5,096 nt of DNA, from NCBI GenBank assembly GCA_023446675.1, contig JAEXPO010000135.1, forward strand, positions 1 to 5,096, written 5' to 3'. The notes under the pieces are model-generated. The model did no database searches. It was not told the origin of the DNA and saw only the letters and a list, made by a program, of their open reading frames with translations. The stretch is from Bacillota bacterium. GTDB lineage: Bacteria; Bacillota; Clostridia; DSM-8532. The translations under genes were made by a program, and so were the position numbers. This document shows positions 1 to 5,096 of the stretch, in pieces; position 1 is the first letter of the stretch, and every line of letters starts with the position of its first letter.

Positions 1-698
1 ATACGGAAGCACTGGAAAACCATATTCGTAAGCGGAATCTGGATTCCATGGGGCAGTATCTTGAATCGGGCCAGAGGGAGCGGTATTTTGATGCCCTCAC
101 AGCATTAACCGAGCCCCTGAAGGCTATAAGAAGCAGAAACAGCAGTATAGCACAGGAGGCTTATTATAAGGTGGCGTTAAGCCTTATCTCCTACATAAAC
201 CGCTGGAGGCTGACGGATAAAATAGCCTTTCGAATTGCCCAAAACAGACTTATGCGCATCGACAAGCATGAAACCTGGAATGATGCCGTTAACTACCTTC
301 ATGAGCTCTCCCATATTCTGTTTGAGCTGCAAACCGAGGAGCAAAAGAAGAGGGCGGATAACGCCGTTATTTATATTCAAAGCTTTATTGAGGACCATCT
401 GAATGAAGACCTGTCCCTGGTAAGACTGGCTGAACAGGTGTATTTAAATCCATCCTATCTTTCCCGGCTGTATAAGCAAATGACAGGAATAAACCTGTCC
501 GAGTTCATCGATTCCGCCCGCGTTAAGAAAGCTTCCCAGCTCTTGCAGAAGGAAAACGTCAAGATTCATGAGGTTGCACGGGGCGTAGGCTATGAAACGG
601 CAGCCTCCTTTACCCGATTTTTCAGGAAGGCCGCAGGCTGTACCCCCCAGGAATATCATGAAATGGCTTTGTCGGGTAAACACATGACAACAAAGTAA
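1..698 (+). CDS. YesN-type response regulator with AraC HTH domain, C-terminal part (5' end outside window)
   Basis: DNA-binding end of a two-component response regulator. The frame is open from position 3 to the TAA at 696-698, giving 231 residues, so the ATG at 48 is an internal methionine and not the start. The C-terminal ~100 residues (about 366-663) form an AraC/XylS double helix-turn-helix. The first HTH includes LAEQVYLNPSYLSRLYKQMT; the second carries the family signature, visible as VARGVGYETAASFTRFFRKA followed by AGCTPQEY. The ~120 residues before it are helical and charged, with no sugar-binding cupin pattern, matching the linker of YesN proteins, which are usually about 500 residues with an N-terminal receiver domain. 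That domain and its phosphorylated Asp are not visible, so YesN rather than plain AraC is inferred from the linker and from the neighbouring lipoprotein/LplB/LplC genes. It probably activates the downstream transport genes. Confidence 0.88.
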   Translation, partial: TEALENHIRKRNLDSMGQYLESGQRERYFDALTALTEPLKAIRSRNSSIAQEAYYKVALSLISYINRWRLTDKIAFRIAQNRLMRIDKHETWNDAVNYLHELSHILFELQTEEQKKRADNAVIYIQSFIEDHLNEDLSLVRLAEQVYLNPSYLSRLYKQMTGINLSEFIDSARVKKASQLLQKENVKIHEVARGVGYETAASFTRFFRKAAGCTPQEYHEMALSGKHMTTK

Positions 699-761
699 AT
701 ATTGGATAAAAGAAGGACTGCTAAAGAAGTAAAGTCGGTAAACAACGGACAACGAAGTAAA
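671..761 (+). repeat. three imperfect tandem repeats of ~31 bp upstream of the transporter promoter
   Basis: Units lie at about 671-699, 701-733 and 734-761. The outer two share GTCGG, TAAACA, three variable bases, GACAAC, one variable base and AAGTAAA. They match at 24 of 28 aligned positions with one extra G in the first. The middle unit is more diverged but keeps TAAA, four bases, then GGAC, and ends in GAAGTAAA. TAAA starts at 677, 707 and 739, so the period is 30-32 bp, about three helical turns. The first unit overlaps the last codons and stop of the regulator gene; the third ends 9 bp before the proposed -35 box. Direct repeats on one face of the helix just upstream of a promoter suit an AraC-type activator, so these are candidate binding sites. 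Chance AT-rich similarity or a local duplication of the gene end are alternatives. Confidence 0.5.
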
Positions 762-770
762 AACATGTGT

Positions 771-800
771 CTGGCAATGAGGAAATCCTCCTTTTATAAT
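771..800 (+). promoter_or_regulatory. candidate sigma-A promoter of the transport operon
   Basis: A perfect -10 box TATAAT lies at 795-800. Eighteen bases upstream is CTGGCA (771-776), which matches four of six bases of the TTGACA consensus. Transcription would start near 807, leaving a leader of about 37 nt before the lipoprotein ATG. The weak -35 box fits a promoter that needs an activator. An inverted repeat GAGGA-AA-TCCTC (779-790) lies in the spacer, and a perfect 8-bp palindrome GAGGCCTC (808-815) lies at the predicted start point. Assigned by eye from consensus only. Confidence 0.5.
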
Positions 801-830
801 TTGTTATGAGGCCTCGTTTATCAAAAGTAT

Positions 831-836
831 AGGGGG
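831..836 (+). promoter_or_regulatory. ribosome binding site of the lipoprotein gene
   Basis: AGGGGG ends 7 nt before the ATG at 844. It supports this start, which also gives a complete lipoprotein signal peptide. Confidence 0.75.
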
Positions 837-843
837 AAGCCAA

Positions 844-2577
844 ATGAAGTTTCATTTCATAAAAAAGGCTCTTGCGCTGACGGCAGCTGCTTCTTTGTTG
901 ATGACACTCCTGTCGGCCTGCGGGAAAGAGAATCCCGCCAATTCCGCAAGTTCACCCACAGCAACCGCAAGCAGTACACCGACAGCGTCAGTCAGCGGCA
1001 CACAGGCTGACAACAAGGATCCCTTCGGGAAATACGATCCCGCCATAGACATTTCCTTTGTCCGTTCCATTGATGATGACCTTTCCTCCAATATCCTGCC
1101 AAAGACACCCGGCGAAACCATGGAGGATAACCGCTGGCTGACACTGTACAAGGACCAGCTTGGTATTGCAATTACCTATGACTGGACTGTAAAAGGCGGT
1201 TATACGCAGGACGCCTATGTACAGAAAATTAATGTTACTCTGGCATCAGGCGAACTGCCGGATGTTTCCATCGTGGACGCGTCACAGCTTAAGCAGCTTG
1301 CCGACTCGGGCATGATCGAGGAAATGACCCAATACTACGAGGATTATGCTTCACCCCTGACCAAGGATGTCTATACCCAGGAAGGCCCGGGCGTATTGGA
1401 TTCCGCCACCTTTGACGGTAAGCTCATGGCTATACCCCAGGCGGAAGCCTCTATTGAAAGCGCTCAATTCCTGTGGCTTCGGGCAGACTGGCTTAAAAAG
1501 CTGGGGCTTGAGCCTCCAAAAACAATGAGTGATCTTTTGAAGATTTCCGAAGCATTTACAACCCTGGATCCGGATGGCAACGGCGTTGATGATACTTACG
1601 GCCTGGCTGTCACCAAGGACCTGTACAGCGGGTGCATGGCGCTGGAGGGCTTTTTTGCCGGGTATAACGCTTATCCGAATTTCTGGATGGAGGACAGCTC
1701 GGGAAAGCTGGCTTACGGCAGCGTTCAGCCAGAAATAAAGACCGCGCTGCAGGCTTTGGCCGGCATGTATAAGGCCGGACAAATCGACAGGGAATTCAGC
1801 GTCAAGGACGGCGGCAAAGTAGCCGAAACCATAGCTGCAGGTAAAATTGGCATCGATTTTGGGGAGCAGTGGAATCCCATGTATCCCCTGATTAGTGATT
1901 TTAATAATAATAATGAAGCCGATTGGACAGGATACACTATCCCTTCCCTTGACGGAGAAAGCCTGAAGGTTCCCCTGAAATTCAGAACGAACCTGTATTT
2001 TGCGGTACGCAAGGGATTCGAGCATCCGGAGGCTGTGGTTAAGCTTGTTAACATGCATCTTGAGAAAAACTGGGGCGAAAACAATGAATTCGGCAAGTAC
2101 TACATGCCAGCTGAAAACGGAAATGTGGGCGTTTGGAAATTTTCACCGGTTTCACCGTATCCGCCTTTTAAAAACCTGAATGCCTTTAATGAAATTGAAG
2201 CGGCAAGGAAGCTTAATGACATGTCCGTCCTAAAGGGTGAGGCAAAGGTTATTCAATCCAATATTGAAGCCTATGCTTCCGGAGATAAATCCCAATGGGG
2301 CTGGGAAAAAATTTATGGCGTAAACGGTGTCTTCGGGGTACTGAACCAGTATAAGGAAAAGAATCAGCTTATGGTAGAAAAATTTGTGGGAGCACCCACG
2401 GAGACCATGGTTGAGAGAATGGCCACCCTAGAAAAAATGGAAAAGGAAGTTTTCGTTAAAATCATTATGGGAGCCGCTTCAATAGATGATTTCGATAAGT
2501 TTGTAAGCGATTGGAATAAGCTTGGCGGAGCCGATATTACCTCTGAGATAAACGAGTGGTATGATTCCGTAAAATAA
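844..2577 (+). CDS. extracellular sugar-binding lipoprotein of an ABC importer (LipO/YtcQ-like)
   Basis: Captures a sugar or oligosaccharide outside the membrane and delivers it to the two permeases encoded next. The 577-residue product starts with a lipoprotein signal peptide: Lys7-Lys8, a hydrophobic stretch, then lipobox L23-S-A-C26, so Cys26 should be lipidated. A Ser/Thr/Ala-rich linker (about 30-58) follows, as expected for a surface tether. The rest resembles family 1 solute-binding proteins found with LplB/LplC permeases: an early DVSIVD segment after a GELP motif, a DPDGNGVDDTYG loop (242-253) resembling the EF-hand-like calcium loop described for the alginate-binding protein AlgQ2, and a C-terminal WNKLGGADI...EINEWYDS block typical of the group. 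The length is normal for the group (about 500-570). First gene after the promoter. The ligand is unknown; the downstream GH43 gene suggests a pentose-containing oligosaccharide. Lipoprotein and family calls are firm, substrate is inference. Confidence 0.93.
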   Translation: MKFHFIKKALALTAAASLLMTLLSACGKENPANSASSPTATASSTPTASVSGTQADNKDPFGKYDPAIDISFVRSIDDDLSSNILPKTPGETMEDNRWLTLYKDQLGIAITYDWTVKGGYTQDAYVQKINVTLASGELPDVSIVDASQLKQLADSGMIEEMTQYYEDYASPLTKDVYTQEGPGVLDSATFDGKLMAIPQAEASIESAQFLWLRADWLKKLGLEPPKTMSDLLKISEAFTTLDPDGNGVDDTYGLAVTKDLYSGCMALEGFFAGYNAYPNFWMEDSSGKLAYGSVQPEIKTALQALAGMYKAGQIDREFSVKDGGKVAETIAAGKIGIDFGEQWNPMYPLISDFNNNNEADWTGYTIPSLDGESLKVPLKFRTNLYFAVRKGFEHPEAVVKLVNMHLEKNWGENNEFGKYYMPAENGNVGVWKFSPVSPYPPFKNLNAFNEIEAARKLNDMSVLKGEAKVIQSNIEAYASGDKSQWGWEKIYGVNGVFGVLNQYKEKNQLMVEKFVGAPTETMVERMATLEKMEKEVFVKIIMGAASIDDFDKFVSDWNKLGGADITSEINEWYDSVK

Positions 2578-2599
2578 GACGTTTCCTATGAATCACCAG

Positions 2600-2638
2600 G
2601 AAGGAAAGGATAACAGCTATGGCGTCGTCCTTTCCTTC
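2600..2638 (+). other. intercistronic hairpin between lipoprotein and permease genes
   Basis: GAAGGAAAGGA (2600-2610) is perfectly complementary to TCCTTTCCTTC (2628-2638), giving an 11-bp stem that can grow by G-U pairs at either end around a 17-nt loop. No T-run follows (the next bases are TGCATTAAATACG), so it does not look like an intrinsic terminator. Its position between a binding-protein gene and its permeases suits an RNA-processing or 3'-protecting element that lets the lipoprotein be made in excess over the membrane subunits, as known for other binding-protein operons. That function is inferred. Confidence 0.6.
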
Positions 2639-2680
2639 TGCATTAAATACGGGCCGGCAAGCATCTTTTCTCAGTATTAA

Positions 2681-2685
2681 GGAGG
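2681..2685 (+). promoter_or_regulatory. ribosome binding site that fixes a TTG start
   Basis: GGAGG ends 7 nt before TTG at 2693. There is no ATG at a comparable distance, and the first in-frame ATG lies about 13 codons in, at the edge of the first membrane segment. The site therefore supports TTG initiation of the first permease. Confidence 0.75.
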
Positions 2686-2692
2686 CATCCGC

Positions 2693-3595
2693 TTGAAAGT
2701 ATCAAAGCTAAAAAAGGAATTTTCGCTGCACATGATGATCCTTCCGGGACTCATTCTGCTTTTAATATTCAGTTACCTGCCCATGGCAGGCATTGTCATT
2801 GCTTTTCAAAAATTTATACCGGCCAAGGGGCTGTTTGGTCCCCAGAAATGGATTGGATTAGATAATTTCGAATATGTCATGGCCTTGCCTAATTTTTTCA
2901 GTATTTTATGGAATACGGTGTCCATATCCCTTATGAAAATAATATTAGGCCTGTTTATTCCAATTATTTTTGCCATTTTGTTAAATGAAGTTAGAAATTC
3001 TGTCTTTAAAAGAAGTGTCCAAACCCTTATTTATCTGCCGCACTTTTTATCCTGGGTCGTCCTTGGAGGTATACTGATAGACATATTATCCCCCACGGAC
3101 GGGATGGTCAACAAGCTTCTTGCATCAATGGGATTTGAGCCTGTTTTCTTTCTGGGTGACAACAAATGGTTTCCCGCTACCATGGTCCTGACTGAGACGT
3201 GGAAGGAGTTTGGATACGGAACCATTATCTACCTGGCAGCTATTACAGGGATCGATCCCAGCCTGTACGAGGCTGCTCATATTGACGGCGCAAACCGCTG
3301 GAAGCAAACCCGGCATATTACGCTTCCCGGTATGAAAATGGTAATGGTGCTGCTTATGGTCTTAAGCCTGGGCAATCTCCTGAATGCAGGCTTTGATCAG
3401 ATCTTCAACCTATACAGTCCTGCGGTTTACCAAAGCGGCGATATTATCGACACGTTTGTTTACCGAATCGGCCTTTTGGACGCCCAGTTCGGTGTGGCTA
3501 CGGCTGTGGGGCTTTTTAAGTCGGTGGTGTCGTTTGCCTTTATTTCCGTATCCTATTTCTTTGCTTATAAATTCGCCGACTACAGACTTTTTTAG
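2693..3595 (+). CDS. ABC sugar importer permease, LplB-like (first transmembrane subunit)
   Basis: Integral membrane subunit of a CUT1-type carbohydrate ABC importer, 300 residues, the usual length for LplB relatives. About six hydrophobic segments are visible, near residues 13-37, 75-98, 110-131, 161-186, 214-232 and 265-290. Between the fourth and fifth is the EAA loop that contacts the ATPase: E193-A-A-H-I-D-G199, ending in L211-P-G213, with the conserved IDGANRW core. The N-terminal HMMILPGLILLLIFSYLPMA segment and the C-terminal FAYKFADYRLF end are typical of this subgroup. The start is TTG behind a strong GGAGG. It follows the lipoprotein gene after 115 bp with a hairpin and precedes the second permease by 11 bp, so the two permeases are almost certainly co-transcribed and should form a heterodimer. 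Confidence 0.93.
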   Translation: MKVSKLKKEFSLHMMILPGLILLLIFSYLPMAGIVIAFQKFIPAKGLFGPQKWIGLDNFEYVMALPNFFSILWNTVSISLMKIILGLFIPIIFAILLNEVRNSVFKRSVQTLIYLPHFLSWVVLGGILIDILSPTDGMVNKLLASMGFEPVFFLGDNKWFPATMVLTETWKEFGYGTIIYLAAITGIDPSLYEAAHIDGANRWKQTRHITLPGMKMVMVLLMVLSLGNLLNAGFDQIFNLYSPAVYQSGDIIDTFVYRIGLLDAQFGVATAVGLFKSVVSFAFISVSYFFAYKFADYRLF

Positions 3596-3600
3596 GGGGG
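3594..3600 (+). promoter_or_regulatory. ribosome binding site of the second permease, overlapping the previous stop codon
   Basis: AGGGGGG begins inside the TAG stop (3593-3595) of the first permease and ends 6 nt before TTG at 3607. Another TTG follows directly at 3610, so the exact start could be one codon later. The overlap suggests translational coupling of the two permeases, which would help keep them near 1:1. Confidence 0.65.
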
Positions 3601-3606
3601 ATTTCA

Positions 3607-4491
3607 TTGTTGCGCAGGTTTACGAAAAATATCAGCGTATTCACTGTTTTTAATACACTTATTTTAGTTGCAGCCGCCTTAGTCTGCATTATACCTCTTA
3701 TTCACATCGCTGCCATTTCCTTTAGCTCAAGCCCGGCAGCCGCAGCAGGAAAAGTGGTTCTTTGGCCGGTGGATTTTTCTTTGAACTCATACGCCTTTGT
3801 GGCTAAAAGAGCTGCCTTCTGGGAGTCCATGCTGATATCGGTGGAACGTATTGCCATTGGAGGCTTTTTAAACCTGGTGCTCACCGTTATGGTGGCTTAC
3901 CCCCTTTCCAAGGAGACCAGGGAATTCCGTTCCAGAACCTTTTACGTCTGGGCTTTTTTTATAACCATGCTTTTCAGCGGGGGCATGATTCCGTGGTACA
4001 TGGTTATAAAGCAGATGGGACTTATAGATAAAATTTGGGCCCTTGTTCTGCCGGGAGCCGTGCCGGTATTCAGCGTTATTATCCTTCTGAATTTTTTCAG
4101 AGAGGTACCTAAGGAGTTGAGTGAGGCAGCCTTTATGGATGGGGCAGGGCACTGGAAAACGCTATGGAAGATTTATGTGCCGGTTTCGACACCCGCGCTG
4201 GCCACCATACTTCTGTTTTCATTGGTAGGCCACTGGAACAGCTGGTTCGACGGCCTTATACTTATGAACAATCCTAAAAATTATCCCATGCAAAGCTATA
4301 TTCAAACCATCGTTGTTCAGAGAAGCTACAGCAGTATGACCAGGGAAGAGATTCAATCCCTTGCGACGATATCGGATAAAACCCTGAGATCCTCCCAGAT
4401 CTTCCTGGGCTCCCTGCCTATCATTTTGGTTTATCCCTTCCTTCAGAAATTTTTTGTAAAGGGTATTGTTTTGGGAGGTGTCAAAGGCTGA
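3607..4491 (+). CDS. ABC sugar importer permease, LplC/YtcP-like (second transmembrane subunit)
   Basis: Partner of the upstream permease in a CUT1-type importer, 294 residues, normal for the family. It begins with a hydrophobic segment (about 12-38) and ends with PFLQKFFVKGIVLGGVKG, a strongly conserved tail of the LplC/YtcP group. The EAA loop is E173-A-A-F-M-D-G179, then GHWKTLWKIYVP192, followed by a further membrane segment and the HWNSWFDGLI stretch usual in these proteins. The start is TTG with AGGGGGG 6 nt upstream; no better ATG is present. It lies 11 bp after the first permease and 63 bp before the GH43 start. No ATPase gene follows, so energy would have to come from an ATPase encoded elsewhere, as is common for this family in Bacillota. 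Confidence 0.93.
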   Translation: MLRRFTKNISVFTVFNTLILVAAALVCIIPLIHIAAISFSSSPAAAAGKVVLWPVDFSLNSYAFVAKRAAFWESMLISVERIAIGGFLNLVLTVMVAYPLSKETREFRSRTFYVWAFFITMLFSGGMIPWYMVIKQMGLIDKIWALVLPGAVPVFSVIILLNFFREVPKELSEAAFMDGAGHWKTLWKIYVPVSTPALATILLFSLVGHWNSWFDGLILMNNPKNYPMQSYIQTIVVQRSYSSMTREEIQSLATISDKTLRSSQIFLGSLPIILVYPFLQKFFVKGIVLGGVKG

Positions 4492-4502
4492 AGGGATGTA
4501 TA

Positions 4503-4550
4503 ATGAAAGAAATGCACCGAAAAGGCCAGGTTGCCCGGAAAGGAAGATGA
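4503..4550 (+). other. possible 15-codon leader ORF before the GH43 gene
   Basis: ATG at 4503 follows AAGGGA (4491-4496) with 6-nt spacing. It opens a 15-codon frame encoding the basic peptide MKEMHRKGQVARKGR, with TGA at 4548-4550, only 4 nt before the GH43 ATG. The spacing is better than that of the GH43 gene itself, so ribosomes finishing here could re-initiate on the hydrolase. No family is recognised; such a short ORF can easily arise by chance. Confidence 0.3.
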
Positions 4551-4554
4551 AAAG

Positions 4555-5096
4555 ATGGAAGTTCGCAACCCCATATTATGGACGGATTTACCGGATCCGG
4601 ATGTGCTGCGTGTAGGGGATACCTATTATATGGTATCAACCACCATGTATGTGATGCCCGGAGGGCCGATTTTAAAATCCAAGGATCTATGTCACTGGGA
4701 AATAATAGCCTACATCTTTAATATTTTAGAGGATAATGAAATTTACAGGCTTGAGAATGGGAAAAATGCCTATGGGAAGGGTCAGTGGGCTACCAGCCTG
4801 AAATTTCATAACGGCAGGTATTACGCATGCTTTGTGGATAATGCCATGCAGCAGACCTACATTTACTATACTGATAATATAGAAAAAAGCGGCTGGGACC
4901 GGTATGTTCTGGAAGGCATTTACCATGATATGTCGCTATTATTTGATGAAGGCCGGGTCTATTTTATTTATAACGGCGGAGACATTAAGATTATTGAATT
5001 AAAGGAGGATTTGTCCGGCCTTAAGGCGGGAGGCGTTAACCGGCTTCTTTTCAGGACGCCGTCTGAAAACATAGGCTTGCGCTGCGAGGGCTGTAG
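4555..5096 (+). CDS. glycoside hydrolase family 43, N-terminal part (3' end outside window)
   Basis: Predicted cytoplasmic beta-xylosidase or alpha-L-arabinofuranosidase type enzyme acting on imported oligosaccharides. From ATG 4555 the frame is open for 180 residues to the window edge. The start NPILWTDLPDPDVLRVGDTY matches the first propeller blade of GH43. The three catalytic carboxylates can be placed by comparison with the family: base Asp14 (in PDPD), pKa-modulating Asp125 (in YHDMSLLFD) and general acid Glu178 (in RCEGC). All three are present. There is no signal peptide. An in-frame TGA at 4504 bounds the gene upstream. TTG 4531 is the only alternative start noticed and has no good ribosome binding site. 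AGGA (4541-4544) lies 10 nt before the ATG, rather far. The last two bases are an incomplete codon. Full-length relatives run to roughly 500 residues, often with a C-terminal beta-sandwich. Family is firm; substrate is open. Confidence 0.9.
   Translation, partial: MEVRNPILWTDLPDPDVLRVGDTYYMVSTTMYVMPGGPILKSKDLCHWEIIAYIFNILEDNEIYRLENGKNAYGKGQWATSLKFHNGRYYACFVDNAMQQTYIYYTDNIEKSGWDRYVLEGIYHDMSLLFDEGRVYFIYNGGDIKIIELKEDLSGLKAGGVNRLLFRTPSENIGLRCEGC

Noticed and set aside
48..50. ATG as the start of the regulator gene
   Set aside because: The frame stays open to the window's left edge, and a 216-residue product would start in the middle of the helical linker. It is an internal methionine of a longer protein.
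1351..2058. 235-codon open frame on the minus strand
   Set aside because: It lies wholly inside the lipoprotein gene, which has a clear signal peptide and family features. The antisense translation shows no recognisable domain.
2600..2645. Hairpin as an intrinsic terminator ending the lipoprotein transcript
   Set aside because: No T-run follows the stem, and permease genes that need co-expression lie directly downstream without a convincing promoter.
3384..3653. 89-codon + strand open frame across the permease junction
   Set aside because: It is out of frame with both permeases, whose conserved sequences continue through the region. It shows no domain and is a shadow.
4547..4615. ATG at 4547 overlapping the micro-ORF stop (ATGA) as a gene start
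   Set aside because: It is out of frame with the hydrolase and stops after 22 codons with no recognisable sequence. ATG 4555 matches the GH43 N-terminus.
5094..5096. TAG at the window end as a stop for the hydrolase
   Set aside because: It is out of frame: the in-frame codons are TGT at 5092-5094 and an incomplete AG. The catalytic domain is clearly unfinished.
1..5096. CRISPR array, tRNA/rRNA, insertion sequence or defence system
   Set aside because: I saw no regular repeat-spacer pattern, RNA-gene pattern, transposase or terminal inverted repeats. The 671-761 repeats are too few and diverged, with no spacers.

Overview
The window looks like part of a carbohydrate-uptake locus from a low-to-mid GC Gram-positive bacterium (Bacillota). 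A Paenibacillus-like or clostridial source fits best. The reasons are a YesN-type AraC regulator, a lipoprotein binding protein with a canonical lipobox, LplB/LplC-type permeases, strong GGAGG/GGGGG ribosome binding sites, and TTG start codons on both permeases. The species cannot be fixed from the sequence. All recognisable genes lie on the + strand.

Layout: (1) Positions 1-698 hold the 3' part of a two-component response regulator of the YesN type; its receiver domain lies outside the window. (2) The 145-bp gap 699-843 carries a candidate sigma-A promoter. Just upstream of it, overlapping the end of the regulator gene, are three imperfect tandem repeats of about 31 bp. (3) 844-2577 encodes a sugar-binding lipoprotein. 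(4) The 115-bp gap 2578-2692 has a strong hairpin without a T-run. (5) 2693-3595 and 3607-4491 encode the two transmembrane permeases. (6) 4492-4554 contains a possible 15-codon leader ORF. (7) From 4555 to the right edge runs the N-terminal part of a family 43 glycoside hydrolase, cut off by the window just after its predicted general acid.

Inferred working: a membrane histidine kinase, not in the window but usual for YesN partners, senses an extracellular glycan signal and activates the regulator. The regulator then switches on the promoter before the lipoprotein gene. The lipoprotein and two permeases import an oligosaccharide, powered by an ATPase that is not encoded here and is probably a shared MsmX/MsmK-like subunit. 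The GH43 enzyme has no signal peptide and would hydrolyse the imported sugar in the cytoplasm. GH43 membership points to xylo- or arabino-oligosaccharides, but the exact substrate cannot be read from sequence. The gene set is a well-known type. The least explained parts are the non-coding elements: the repeat array, the hairpin between the lipoprotein and permease genes, and the small ORF before the hydrolase.
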